Source: Kalaharituber pfeilii (taxonomy: Eukaryota; Ascomycota; Pezizomycetes; Pezizales; Pezizaceae). From it: a stretch of 64,000 nt of DNA. The notes beneath the pieces were generated by a model. The model saw only the letters and a program-made list of their open reading frames with translations, did not search any database and was not told the DNA's origin. How positions within the stretch are numbered: position 1 is the first letter of the stretch; every line of letters starts with the position of its first letter. Position numbers and translations under genes: made by a program. Location of the stretch: contig WHUZ01000080.1 in NCBI GenBank assembly GCA_015179045.1, positions 124,001-188,000 on the forward strand, read 5' to 3'. Of this stretch, positions 30,876 through 43,170 are shown piece by piece.

Positions 30876-32817
30876 CAGAACCTCTCCGGACAGGCAGATT
30901 CTGCCTGCCGCTCCCGGACCTCATCAGACGATAAACTTTACGCCATGACACTGTGACACAGGTACCAACATTGTGGGGTAGGTAGATCAAATGTTGGTAC
31001 TTGTTACCAGCATTTAGTGATGCAGAATGGAGGCTGGGTATAGTCCGTGCGAGAGGTCAGTGACCTGGTGTGGCAGCAGGGTATCCTCTCTCTTGAGAGG
31101 ACAGTTTTGTAGGGAAAACAGCAGCGTTTCTCTTGGGGCCTGGGTCAATAGCAATGTAGCCACAGCCTTTCAACGTAGCCACAGCCTTTCAACGTAGCCA
31201 GAGCCTTTCAACCAAGGCATGCTATTACAGCACTAAATGCTGGTAATGAGTAGTATTACTTACTGTAACAATACAAGCTTCCATGTCACAAGAAGCTTGG
31301 ACCATTGTTTGAATTGCAGACCCCAATTCCAATCATTTTAGTTCATCCTAGATGGCTATTAACTACATCAACCAAACCTGCAGCATCAATGTCTCAAGCT
31401 GCCGGATCGTGGTCATTGCAAACGGCGGGATTATTGATCCATCGCCAAACGGCGCCAGCTGGATTATCAACTTCACATATTCTAGTAGTTTTTTTTGGTC
31501 GCCGCCATAGGCTTGTAGCTTGTATGCGGGGTTATATGAACAAAGTTATTTGAACAGAGCAATAAGGGTTATCAGCTTTGCGTCACGTAACCGTTACGTG
31601 AGGTTACATGACATAAGCAAATGCTCTGATTGGCTGATTTCGTAACGTGAGACAGCCGATCTTCGTTACGCAACGTAACCATGATCACGTCCATAACCTT
31701 GCGTAACTTTGGGTAACGCCAAGGATATGCGCCTGGTTTTTAGTTGACTACAGGGGCCTTTGACCGGTCTTTACCTAAATCAGCAACACATGGATGCATA
31801 TGCATAAGCACATGTCTACCACTTCATGAGCATCCCCAATCTACGCATGAAAGTCTCCAGTTTCTACCATCATGAGCCAGCAAACGTCTGCTACAATCAC
31901 AGCAAGTTCACAAGCTATTACTCCACGCTCTGCTAGTTCCCCCCTCTGGTATCTGAATCAAGTAGCATAGATATGGCATAAGTCTCGATTGCTGTCGTGA
32001 CTACCTGTTCGATTTTGGCTCTCTCCGATATGCGGGGCATGTTGATGTTACGGAACGTGACGGTAACGTAGGTTACGCGGGGGACATCAGCGACCCTCCT
32101 CTCATTTGGGCTTAGCGGGTTGACAGGGGTTACCTAACGGAACGGAACGTAACGCAAAGCTGATAACCACTAATATCATGCCAATCTTTCTAGCGAAGAA
32201 GCAGAGCGCTTTGCTTACTTTCAAGCCTGTAAAGCGGCGCAACTCATCCAGCAGTCTCAAAATTGTCAGGCTTTGCAGGATATCCTGAAGCTTTTACTAC
32301 CTACACCTGCACCTCAATTGCACACCCTCAAAATGCTCCGCATTGCAAATGAATAAGCTCTTGTGCATCTGGAGTGGTGTACCCCAAATGTAACATCCTA
32401 AGAGCAAGAGACACCGCAAGACGAAGCCTACTAGCAGTGTGACAGGAACTGATAACGGAGTAATATCACAGAGTGAGGTACTATAGGAAACCCAAGATTT
32501 CATTTTTGTTTCTTCATCTGCTCATTAATTCAGATCTATTTTTCCATTATTTTTCCATTTTCATTTTTTACTTAATTGGGTAATCATGCATTCAAACTAG
32601 TAGATCACCGCATGGGCCGATATTTGGTAGCCAGTGCGCCGGTACGCACTTACGTCACTAGTCAAATTAAAACTTGTCTTGCCATATGCCTGTACCAACA
32701 ATTGATCATACCTACCCCACAATGTTGGTACCTGTGTCACAGTGTCATGGCGTAAAGTTTATCGTCTGATGAGGTCCGGGAGCGGCAGGCAGAATCTGCC
32801 TGTCCGGAGAGGTTCCG
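30876..32817. mobile_element. Mutator-like non-autonomous element, copy 2 (1942 bp, inverted relative to copy 1)
   Basis: Same termini as copy 1 (CAGAACCTCTCCGGACAGGC … CCGGAGAGGTTCCG) with its own perfect 9-bp duplication ATTGAGACC (30867-30875, 32818-32826). Sequence is the reverse complement of 11439-12772 with only scattered differences by eye. It is longer because of a 605-bp MITE at 31566-32170 that splits the 75-codon ORF seen in copy 1. Confidence 0.9.
31566..32170. mobile_element. nested 605-bp MITE, PIF/Harbinger-like by TSD
   Basis: Terminal inverted repeats GGGTTATCAGCTTTGCGT / ACGCAAAGCTGATAACCAC and TAA on each side (31563-31565, 32171-32173). Copy 1 of the host element shows the empty site (GAGCAAAATATCATGCC). 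Near both ends CGTAAC/GTTACG occurs many times, including the palindrome CACGTAACCGTTACGTG at about 31584. No ORF for a transposase. Assignment rests on TSD length and TIR only. Confidence 0.8.
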
Positions 32818-33169
32818 ATTGAGACCATACCAGTCTAGCTTAATCTGCATATATCATGTATGCATATGAAAAGGTGTGGCGGAAGCTGCGTACTAACGAA
32901 AGGAAATCCTGTGATTACATGCATGCTATAATTATCTGGACAATTAGTTTTTGACCCCGAAAATGCTCCAAGAGAGCGTGGCATGTACTCCTGCTAGAGA
33001 CGATAGTATAGAATCGGAACAAAGTATAGCTATAGACATTGTGGTGACAGTTAGACTCCAGAATCGGGATGCAGGGTCAGTACGATAAGGACGCTCTGCG
33101 CGTACGTCTTTGGCCTATTGGGTTTAGTGGTGTAAGATAGACAGATAGTATCCTATACTGCCTTTCGAT

Positions 33170-33224
33170 ATCGCCATAGCCATAGGGTGGTACGCGATCA
33201 CTAACATAAAAAAAAAAAAAAAAA
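33170..33224 (+). mobile_element. 55-bp tail A insertion
   Basis: ATCGCCATAGCCATAGGGTG, GTACGCGATCACTAACATAA and 16 A, with perfect 10-bp flanks GCCTTTCGAT (33160-33169, 33225-33234). Confidence 0.88.
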
Positions 33225-33234
33225 GCCTTTCGAT

Positions 33235-33550
33235 GGACCAGAGCGGTGAGAACTGGCGGAACGAACGTACGACCAAATGCGAGTTCGAGTGCGAAGGCGT
33301 GGGTGCGAAAAGAAGAGACGCAAAGGTTGTTGATTGTATGTGGTCAGTACCGAAGGTCTATATACATATAATAGCTATGACCGCCTCACGTGCTGTCCTT
33401 ATATACACGTGCCTTCCATGTATGAGCAACGCGGGTACTGGTAATACATGTATTTAGTTATTGGTATGTTTGTTTTTAGTTTAAATAAAACCTCGCCATA
33501 GCCCATAGGGCGGCATGCGAGTACTGATATTAAAAAAAAAAAAAAAAAAA
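33235..33550 (+). mobile_element. short A-tailed element ending in tail A
   Basis: No LINE ORF is recognised, but it ends CCTCGCCATAGCCCATAGGG, CGGCATGCGAGTACTGATAT and about 20 A. The segment CCATGTATGAGCAACGCGGG (33417) recurs as CCATGTATGAGCATCGCGGG at 53372, also just before a tail A. A repeat CTGCCTTT before the nested tail (33158-33165) and after the poly-A (33553-33560) is a possible target duplication. It may be a non-autonomous partner of LINE A. Confidence 0.6.
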
Positions 33551-33870
33551 CCCTGCCTTTACCTATCCCGTCGTCATCACCACAGTGGTTTTAGACAAAC
33601 GCAGTATGAAGCATATTATGTTGTAGTCTTGATTACAGCCATCACAAAGGCAACTCAAAGATGTGGTAACTAGTCTTGAACAAGAAACTATTAATGATAC
33701 TTAGTGGGTCCCCAAACCGATTTAGGGGTGAAATATCACAGGTCAAAACCTATTGAGAAAAGCGGCCCTGTGATCGACTGATCTCATTCCAGACTCAAGG
33801 GCCACGTATGATAAATAAGTGATTGACTATGGAGGACTGGCAAAAAAGTAATTGCCAGTTCCGTTCTCTT

Positions 33871-33925
33871 ATTTTTTTTTTTTAAATATCATTGATCGCA
33901 TGCCGCCATACGGGCTATGGCGATA
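33871..33925 (-). mobile_element. tail A insertion
   Basis: Plus strand 13 T, AAATATCATTGATCGCATGC, CGCCATACGGGCTATGGCGA. Imperfect flanks around TTCCGTTCTCTT and TTCCGCGCTCTT. Confidence 0.65.
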
Positions 33926-34934
33926 AACAGAAATTCCGCGCTCTTGTCTGCCAGTCCTCCGTACTCAGTCTCGAACCAGACTACAGCTTAGTATGCACTA
34001 AGCGTAGTCCACACTTTCACAGCAGCCTTTACTATGACCTCCTCGCTGCTAAAAGTCGAGCGCGGCGAGGAGAATGTCCAGAATGATTGCGTGGAAAATA
34101 CACCAAACAAGGGTGCTCAAGATGAAGAAGGCGCATACTATGGTGGGCAGAGGAAGCCTGCTTGAATTTATGCGTAAATTCCAAAATTCGTAGGTACATT
34201 GCACCTGTAGGTACTTTGTGCATGGAGAGTCTTGGGAACAGGGGGTCTGCGAAGTAATTAATATCCCGTTTATGCACAATATCCCGGTAGAACACAGTAG
34301 TCTCAAAGAGATGTAATGTTTATTACAGCTAGCCAGTGCATTCCGAGATATGATTAAAGTAGAGTAAAAACAATAGCATGAGGCAAAGGAACAAGAAACC
34401 CGACTCAGAACCTGCACAAACTATTCCGTATTCCCAACCAACCACTTGCAAATCTCTCCTTAAAATCCTTCCCCGTCATAATATACTGTACGAATTCCCT
34501 ACCATTGGTAGCATTCTGAGAATGTGGAAAAATATAGGAGAGATAATGAGGCATACGATAGACTGAATTCCTTAATGGTCTATCTACTACAAGACGACGC
34601 TTCCAGACCCATATAAATACACAGAGAAATACATAACAAGAAGTTGCATACGAAACCATGGACCACAATAGCTAGGTGTATGGAGGGTGCACGGCCAATC
34701 TCATGGTCCCCACTGACATCCAACAGTGTAAGTCAACTCTTATAAGATTGGCCTGTCCTATCCGACAGGACATTACTACTGATCTGTCGCGCCGTACAAT
34801 TAAGCTAGTCATGGTTTCCAATAGAGAATACTGTATTGTCAACAACACCAGGTTTAGTAAATATTTCTAACAGTTGGAGCATTTAGGATGAATACGAAGG
34901 ATCATATATACCTACAATAGTATTCAGGAATCGA

Positions 34935-35378
34935 CTACTCTTTAGTCTTCGTATCATGGTTTAAACTGACTGAGGCCAACTGCATATTTGACTCAAAGTT
35001 GTCCAATTTCACTGTGAGGGCAATCAGATATGCAAGGCTTTCCTTCAAGTGAAGTGATTCTCTAAAGGGGTCCGTAAAGGTCTTGTCCCAAGGCCCTATA
35101 CCTGTGCACACCAGGCCCACTTCTCCAGGCTCATAAATATCATACTGTGTGATGGCGGCATTCGAGGATTTGAAATGGACAGTCAATGAAGTAATCTCTG
35201 TCTCCTTCTCTGGCCAAGAAGTGATGGGCAATGAGTAAAGAATGACGCCGGAGGCACCTGCGCTAATGGTTTGGAGAGTAGCGAAAGCTCGACCAGGATC
35301 AAGGGTCAGAGTGTCGTTCGCGGGGATCCTCTCGAGGACACCAACGTTACCATGAACAGCAGTCCAGTAGGTAGCCAT
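34935..35378 (-). CDS. small single-exon protein, DUF6623-like (tentative)
   Basis: 147 codons, ATG to TAA, single exon: MATYWTAVHGNVGVLERIPA at the start, then GVILYSLPITSWPE, SLTVHFKSSNAAITQYDIYE and a final beta-rich part LHLKESLAYLIALTVKLDNF. The pattern of an N-terminal W-x-HGN motif, a central SLPI block and a V-x-F-x(6)-I-x(2)-x-D strand pair resembles small beta-sandwich proteins catalogued as DUF6623, known from bacteria and fungi with unknown role; this is from memory and could be wrong. No signal peptide, no transmembrane segment. It is the only intact-looking small gene in the repeat-rich middle of the window. Confidence 0.6.
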   Translation of the reverse strand: MATYWTAVHGNVGVLERIPANDTLTLDPGRAFATLQTISAGASGVILYSLPITSWPEKETEITSLTVHFKSSNAAITQYDIYEPGEVGLVCTGIGPWDKTFTDPFRESLHLKESLAYLIALTVKLDNFESNMQLASVSLNHDTKTKE

Positions 35379-35429
35379 TGTACTGACAGATTATCGATAT
35401 GCTATAAGGCCTCAAGCTATAGCAGTTGG

Positions 35430-36312
35430 CGAAAACAATGACCTAGGCAACAGTCAATATAGGTGCTGCAGGTGTATCGCGAAATTATAACATCATTCAT
35501 AGGATATCGTCTATCAGAGAATTCAAACAAAAATGAGGGAACAATTTTCAACTGCACTTACAGCTTTGAGTTACTTTGACTATAGAATAATGGTTGAGCT
35601 AGTTTGCTTCGAAACAGCGATACAGAAGCAGGAAGCACTCTGCTTAAATAGCTATCGGGAATTGCTTTTCTCATTCCACTATCAAGCTGAATCAGAATGG
35701 AATTCTTATATCCTGGTTACGCTCACAGGCTGCATGCCCAATGCGCAACCCACCAGGGTACATTTGATGCATGGATTCACGTTTGGGAACGCCACATCAT
35801 TAGTAATTTGTTTGGGCCTGTCATATCGCATGAACATTCTTTCCATCACGGTTGCAGCAGTAAAAACAATTGCTTATCCACACTCTCAATATGTTACCAC
35901 AGAGTTAATAGAAATGAAAAAAATGAGCTTGGAAAAATGATGTGTAACTGTTCTATGGGTTTTGACCATTTACTGTACACAGACCAACTACACAAGCACA
36001 CATGTCAACGGGACCAGGTCACTGCCCTTGTGAACTTCAGGACGGTTTCAGCAGTGGTAAGGTAGAGTAAACTTCAGTCCCAACTTGGTAAATATGCCCA
36101 ATTTCTCAATCACGATTCCTGCTCTGCATGTTGCACTTCTGCTCAACATCTCGGGGCCAATCAGATTTGGCGCACAGCGTGTAACGTTGTGTTACTTTGT
36201 ATTCTCAAATATTATGGACAAAAGGCTTCAGCTCTTCGGGGAACTCTAGTTTCCCTGCGACATTTGTTCCTCCGAAGTCACAATCATTTCCATGACTCGC
36301 ATAATCCATAAC
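35430..36312. other. overlapping ORFs of doubtful coding status
   Basis: Two overlapping plus-strand ORFs (35533-35940 and 35697-36065) have no recognised motifs. A protein-coding gene is not supported. Confidence 0.3.
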
Positions 36313-36364
36313 TTTTTTTTCTTTTTTTTTCCTGAGTTACGTAACGCCGCATACAAGCTACCAG
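36313..36364 (-). mobile_element. tail B fragment
   Basis: T-rich run with one C, then GAGTTACGTAACGCCGCATA and CAAGCTACCAG, the complement of the 3' half of tail B. Target duplication not found. Confidence 0.65.
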
Positions 36365-39300
36365 GGATCTGGTGGAAGGCAGCGCTGTGAAGTTTGAGCG
36401 AGAGGGTGCGCCCAAGGAGGAGGAAACGAGACATGTGCGGGAACATCTAATGTCCAGGAAAGGGCTAACTCAAGTAGTAACTCTGAACCCTGCCATCATA
36501 GCTATAAAGGAGGATTGGGAACGTAAGTGAGCGGTGGCAGAGGATGAACGCCGGAGTTACATCAATGGGAGTTCGCATCAAGGGAAGAGCCGGAGCACGA
36601 TATTGGCGAGGGCAGCAAGGCGAAATCGGTTTACCCAGGGACCAAAGCCCAGTCAAAGATTCACGACTAATGACCATAACCAAAGCACTAGAGGATGGAA
36701 TTGCTGGCTGTCACAGGCTCTCAAGTCGTACTTGAGAGGACGACCAAGTTTGGGACGCGAGAGGCTGAAATCAGTGGGGGCCAGCAACACCTGCAGAGTG
36801 GGATGTGAGAAAAGAGTGCGAAAGGATTGATGTGGATTAATGTTTCCTCGCTGGTATTGGAACGGCTGGCTGGTGTATAATTAGTCAGCCACTCCAATAC
36901 TTGTGGACCAGTGAGTACAAGGAAATAACGTACAATGGTAGCTGAACTTCAGCTGAACTTCAGCTGTAGTACAGTCTTGCCATGTCTTGGCTTATCAACT
37001 CTGTATCTGAGCAACGCCATTTTGTAAGTAAGCTGGCAGAGTTACACTTGCTATGAGCCAATTACAATGCAGAACAGATGCCAATACATATACGACTATT
37101 AGTACCTCCATAATAGAGTAATGAGATTGCAGGTAGCAGTGGAATGGGACCTGGTAACTCTACCATAATACGCACGTTCTAGGCAATATTGCCACTTAGT
37201 ATAGTAAAATAAGGAGAAAAAAAAAAAAAAAAAAAGAAATATTACCGGTACTAGTCTATTATAAATTTAATACGTACCGCTACCTCTAAGGCTCCATCAC
37301 TATCTACTATCAAAACCAGTAGTGACATTGACTATTTAGCTAAATATATTTTATTTTCTAGTTACTACGAAATCAGGGGTATGTTTCCCTTTCGTCACTG
37401 GCTAACACTACTGCCGCTACGTCCAGAAAGTCCATACAAAGGAGTGTACGGCGCACCGGTGTTAGAAGTTTCCTCTAAAAAAACTACGGTCACATTGCGC
37501 TGTATTTACCGCGAAGCGACGTACGACATATTTCGGCGACTATAGAAGGACTGGCAACCTGGGGAGCATCTATCTCAACAACCAGAAGAGATTTTTCAGA
37601 GAGCTTTACGCTGGGGATGGAGAAAAGGGGGTTTTTAATATGAAGTATCGTGGCTTCGCACTGATGGAGTTCTCATCGAAGTAAAAACACAGGACCAAAT
37701 TTTTTTTATAAAGCTTAAGAAGTAAAGAGCGAGCACGTGAGCACATTTCCAAATTCCCCGGATCCTCTGCCCAAGAAAGAGATCACCCATTCTTTTTTAT
37801 TTGTTTCCTTTCTTAAGTTTGTATCTTATATCTAACATACATATTTTCATTTTTATGCATAAAAACAATGGCCCGACAAAATAAAGTACAACCTGATATG
37901 ATGGCTACCTAGCGATCGAAAAAATAAATAAATTGGACCCCCGGATTTTTTATCCCGGCCCGTCTTCGTTCTTCTTGCTTGTCGCGACATAATAAATAGA
38001 GGAAGGAAGGAGCGGAGTACTGATCCTACGTCAGTATCAAATTATATTCAGTACTTGAATTGGGTAGAGGACAGGAAAAAAAAAGGTTATTGCTCGTTCG
38101 ACAGTAGTTCATGGGAGATCCGGTTCTTGATACTTCTCTCTATCCGATAACCGAAAGGAAGAACAACCTCTCTCCCTGAAGAAAGTACAGTTCCGGAGGA
38201 AAGTGGGAGATGGCACTAGGTAATTACAGTAAGCCTGGTTTGAACGAATGTTGCAGCAACCGCGCGACAGCGCTATATCCCGTTCAATTCTCAAACAAGA
38301 GGTCCTCAATTCTACACCTTCTCCGGGGCACTTATGGTTACCTCCATCGCTGAGACCACTGCATTCCAAGGCGTAGGTCACGATGCAACTCTGGAACCCC
38401 CGAACTCATGGCACAGTAGCGCTGTCGGAGGGGCAGCGGGAGGGGCGGTGATGCGACGGTGCCACGGTTGGGGGTGTGGTAAGGTACGCGTATCATGTGT
38501 TACGGAATCTACTGAAAAGGGAGCTTGTTTCGGGGAGTCGGACTGAAGGGGCGGCCAGGCTGGGCAGAAGCTGTCGGTCGTGCGTTGGTTGAGGTGCACG
38601 GATGGTAGGTATTCCAAGAGAAGCTGGAGGACAGGACGGGATCGTCCATTTTTATGAGTTACGTTATTACAGCTGGAGCCCCTTGTATTGCTTCTCCACC
38701 TCCGCCTTTCTACCTGCTGCTACCAACCTTCTGTCGCCAACTTCTGCCTCGCTCACCGCTTTCTCTCCCCGGCTCTCCTGCTGCTTCCGCCTATAATCCC
38801 GACGTCTCTCCCACCCCCGCCTCTCCCGCTCCCGTCGTTTCCCCCGCTTCCCCCGCTTCCCCCCGTCTCCCCCCCTCTCCCCTTCACCCCCGTCCCTCCT
38901 ATCTTCCCTCCTATCGCCTCTGCAACCATCTTTCTAAACGCCTCTCTGACACCCACCTGACAACCTCTGACAGCTGATGCGATAGTCCTCTCACCGCCCT
39001 CCTCTCCCATCGCTTCCACCTCTGCCTAGACTTCCTCCGTCCTTCGTACTTCGGCGAATAACAGGATTGCGATGTAAGATGAAAGATGAGCCTATGCGAT
39101 AGTCGACTGGCAAACGCCTAACTCCACCTATACCACCTCGACCGATGCTAGCTTCTTCTCTCCCCTCGCCTCTTTCCCCGCCTCACCCGCCGCCCACTTC
39201 CCGGGTCTCGCCCCTGCTGTCGCTTCTTCCTCCTTCGCCGCTGCCGTCTCTGGCTCTCGCGATTCCGATTTTCGCATCACCCACCTCCGCCACCCACCTC

Positions 39301-41400
39301 CGCTTCTCGCATTTCCCACCTCTTCCATCATTACTTTTCGGCTTTTGCCTCCTGAGGCAGCGTTAACACACGCGGGTTTTAGAAATATGGTGCTTCCGGA
39401 CGAAACAAGTCTATGGACATTGCGGCGGAGAAGGCTTAACCAAGCTGGGCATAAGTTCCGAAGCAAGATTTGCCGTCCGTCTTAGGAAACAAGCAACTTC
39501 TGGGTACGCGCGGGATACCAATAACGAGGAATAGAACTTGTGGGTACGAGAGTTCCTGACGGAGGTCGAAACTATGCTCTGCGAAGGAAGCCTTTCTTCG
39601 TAGGCGTAAGTTCCAATGCAAGACTGCTTCCTCCTCATAGAAACATGCAATGGGTGTGTGCATGGGGGTATGGGTATCGGAAAATATGGGTCTATCGGAA
39701 GCTTGTGGCACTCTATACACGCACAGAATTTATTCCACTTCAACAAGCCAGTACATACAATGCACATTGCTGGCTGAACCTCTTGGACATCTTTGTCAGG
39801 TGGATTGTAACCGGTTTAGATTCACCAATGTCTGTCGAATGTCTGTCGCAGTGTTCCTTTCAATTCCATTACTTGGAATATCGCTAACTCTATGATTGTG
39901 CTAGAGCGATATCATGCATATACCGGCTCTTCCGGGTTATACATATCGCGCGAGTTAAGACGTCTTTCGTATATAATACTGAAAAGTGTTCACGACTCCA
40001 GTTTCCCCAAATATTGGCCTGGGAAATCACTACTCCCACATGACGGGGCTAACGTTGGACAAATATCCGTTGGGCTTGGATAGAAGGAATACTAGAGTGG
40101 CTAAACTACAATATACAGACACTGTTGGAACAAGAGGCATGGTTGGATCATATGAATATGATGCTGTGGTAGTGGGATAGGATGATGGGCACACAGGGTG
40201 ATGGGGTCCGGGGGGGAAGAGTACGTCGGAGGGGGGGCGTCGGAGGGACTGCTGGAGTGCGATTTGAGTAATGGGGGGGCAGTGAATTGCTGCGGGAGGT
40301 GAGGTGGGATTGGGAGGTAGTAGAAGCGGAAGCGGGGAGGTGGTGCGCTTTACAACTGAAAGTTGGTGGAAGGGGGAGGGGTCGATTGACGGATCGTGGG
40401 GAATTAAGAGGCGTGGGTTTTTCTACTTCTGTGAACTGACCTATCCCTTGGTCGCAGTGGAATGTTCTTGTTTCTAGCGGCGGGGGTGACAATAAGCACA
40501 ATGGAGAGGTATAGGATTAAGGGCCCTGCTTCCCTTCTCGAGTGGGAAGAGAGTTCTCTGGCATCTGAGAAGTAAATAAGGTAGACCGTATCGCTCCGGT
40601 TCCCGCGATCGCCTCTTGTGTTTTCAAAATTCCAGAAACAATCAATTGGGACTTGAAATGGGGACAACTCGTTTTTGACTTTTTGCATAAATTCCATGCT
40701 GTCTGTTCTTAGCTATATTTTTGGCCCGCTCGCGCATTCAGTGGGCCCTCTCGCGAATGAGGTGAGATTCGCGGATCCGCGAGCGGATTGGAACAGTTAC
40801 ACTTGAGTTGCAGATAAAAATCAATCCCACATCTGTATGTATAGATATACTATAAATATGTGCCATCATAACGAGATATGTAACATCAATCATATCGCTC
40901 CATTGGGCAGCGAACATTACGCAAGCTCCCACCGAGACTATGCACACCTCAAATTGCATAGTCCGGTTTAGAATTTGCCACAGGGAAGGTCATTGCCCTG
41001 ATTTGACCAGTGTTGAACGGCCGAAAAATTTGTGCATTGCAATTGCATCTAATGTCTCAACTCGATCTACACTGACCTTCTTGTAACGTCACTGTGCGTG
41101 ATAATAGAGTGTAGCCTTGCATCCTGCGAGCCAAGAGGGTACTAGTACAGGCCCAGGGATGAAATCCTAGTAAGAGCGATGTTGAGACCCGCATTTTGGT
41201 GATGGGAATCGGAGGCAACCTGTGGATCAACTGTTTTGGAATCAACTTGAGTTAGAGACTCGTGGTGTTGAGACCCTGCAAGCTGCAGAAGGTGGGGACA
41301 TTGCTTTTGATGTTCATACTACTCATGTATTTGTGACGTACTCCATGCTCTCATTCGTGCTGCGACTTCTCTGCTTTCAAGCCTGACAAACCCGCAAATT
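36365..41400. other. gene-poor region, no supported gene
   Basis: Notable only for: a perfect-armed inverted repeat GTATTGGAACGGCTGGCT … AGTCAGCCACTCCAATAC near 36855-36900; a C-rich block at 38650-38960 that opens long proline-rich frames on the plus strand and glycine-rich ones on the minus; a further biased block at 39130-39370; and G-runs at 40205-40260. A short 20-bp poly-A at 37217-37235 lacks a tail motif. None of the ORFs (up to 117 codons) has a recognisable domain. Confidence 0.5.
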
Positions 41401-41403
41401 CAT

Positions 41404-41984
41404 CTACAGTCTGACCTTGCTATAATGAACACATAAAATTTGTCCCATTGTTTTCACTATAGCAAAGTTTTCAGTAAAAAATTGTGGCAAATTAGTCATA
41501 TGGTCTTAGCAGCTGAGTTCGGAGTCCTGAAAAGCCTTCGATATTAATTAACCTCTGTATTGACTTACTAGTAACGGAAATAGCCACATTAAGAAATCAA
41601 TTTGAATGGGACAGTGGTGGTAGTGATGAATGGGAATGGAAAATAGAAATATAAGGAGCAGTGGCAGTGGGAGAAGAATATAATTTAGAAGTGAATCAGG
41701 AGTAGATTGAGATTCATTATCAGGGCCCTAATAGTCCAGATGTCTACTAGCAAGCGGCGAGCATTGATACCAACAACATACCTGGAAGGAACAGATATCA
41801 CATGCTCTGGAGTTACTGGTGCACAGGAGACAAGAGAGTAGCAGGGGGGCTTCTATGGATTTCATCAGCCACTTTTTATTATCGCAAGAAACAATTTGTA
41901 TGTAGATAAAAATAACTTCCTAGAGGTTCTTTTTCATTACACTATTGGTGCGATTTCATTGTAGCAAGGTCACATTGCATGGGG
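41404..41984. mobile_element. possible pogo/Tigger-like MITE
   Basis: Left CAGTCTGACCTTGCTATAAT with following GAACA, right TTCATTGTAGCAAGGTCA: complementary over TGACCTTGCTAYAATGAA. The left end is preceded by TA. No ORF. The terminal form (GACCTCGCTATAACGAAC type) is common in pogo-group elements. The right boundary is uncertain. Confidence 0.45.
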
Positions 41985-42109
41985 ATGGAAATTCAAAAAG
42001 TGCCCACGTCCCGCTAGTGAGGTGGGTGGAAATATTTGCCCGTGGCTGTCAGTGTTATAGGCGGAAAGAGGAGGAAAAAAAAGAAAAGTGGGGGCGAAAA
42101 GAAACACGA

Positions 42110-42390
42110 AGCCTATCTACATCGTCCATCCTCTGTCCCATTCATACTCGCAAGACTTCAGCCCAATGTTACTCTTCCCGGTGTTGGCTCGGTGCGTTCC
42201 GTCAGGTAGAGCACGACCGAGCTTGTGCGCTTTCCCTCCTCGCTGAGAGTCTCCTTCTTCCTCAGCCATCGGATCCCGGCAGTCTGTCCCAACTCCCTGT
42301 TGGCGGTTTCCAACCATTTGCGTACATTCCCCAAGTTCTTTCTCAGGGCTATACCGTGTACCACGATGCCGAACTTTGTGGTGGTGTTGG
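42110..42390 (-). pseudogene. LINE ORF1 fragment
   Basis: Minus strand: MVHGIALRKNLGNVRKWLET, ANRELGQTAGIRWLRKKETL, SEEGKRTSSVVLYLTERTEP. Closely parallels the ORF1 piece at 53040-53290 (VVHGIPLRQDLGNVRRWLEA). This is the RNA-binding central domain of the gag-like first ORF in Tad-like LINEs. A frame break occurs after RVTLG. Truncated at both ends, no poly-A. Confidence 0.7.
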
Positions 42391-42748
42391 TTGTTTTCAG
42401 GACTAGGTAGTTCAGCTGCAGTTAAAGTCTACTCGCTATAGTGAAATTCCTGAGTGGTGATTGAATTCAAGATATCTCAATACAAAAACAAAAAAAAAAA
42501 TTTCAGTGTATCTGACAGCTTCAATACATAAGGCCATCGGCTTGCTAACGGGATTAGGAAATAATTTGCATAACTCTTCTGAAATCATTTCTCCTGGGCG
42601 CTGTCCCACGTCCTGACAAGCGTGACATATCTTCCATTTCTCTAGGGCTGAGACGTCCAAAGCGGCATTGAGGAGACGTGATGTTGGCGGTCTGGTAAGG
42701 AACCGAATTCGCACTTGAGATCTTAATATCATACACTGAAAATTTCCG

Positions 42749-43170
42749 CATTTGACACCCCTCGCTATAACGAAACCTGGCTATTGAAGAAAACCGGTGG
42801 CCTGTAGTTCATTCGAGGACCGCAAGTGCTTGTATCTGACCTAGTACTAGCTCCAGTCCACCTTTCCTCTAGCTTGCGACACCCCGCATTGCGAGCAGAA
42901 CTGGTAACAAAGTGATCGACAATGCAGTGTGCGAGTAGGACTAAAAAAGAAAATAGATTTCCCCGCACCATAAATGACCAACTCATAATGTTGCCGCTGA
43001 TCGGAAGTGGAATCATAATTTAAAACTCATAATTATATCTAGAAGGCTTTTGCATGATCGCTTGCCAAGCATGAATGTTAACTTACGTTTTGTATCCTAC
43101 TTGGAACCCTGGTACTTGATACGTACATAAATTATAGTAACTTCGTTATAACAGAGCTAGTCATGATGAA
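42749..43170. mobile_element. possible second pogo-like MITE
   Basis: Left TGACACCCCTCGCTATAACG, right CGTTATAACAGAGCTAGTCA, complementary with gaps. Interior without ORF. Another CTCGCTATAGTGAAATTC copy lies at 42430 in direct orientation. Confidence 0.4.

Noticed and set aside
33240..33310. Possible Pol III A/B boxes (GAGTTCGAGTGC) suggesting a tRNA-derived SINE
   Set aside because: The B-box-like match is imperfect and no acceptable A box lies at the right distance; no cloverleaf could be drawn.
35533..36065. Two overlapping ORFs of 135 and 122 codons
   Set aside because: No motifs, overlapping frames, AT-rich context; neither could be supported over chance.
38654..39466. Proline-rich and glycine-rich ORFs on both strands
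   Set aside because: Low-complexity C-rich DNA opens frames on both strands. A LINE ORF1 origin was considered for the minus strand but no motif supports it.
40205..40260. G-runs that might form a G-quadruplex
   Set aside because: Runs are present but no gene or regulatory context gives them meaning; simple sequence bias suffices.
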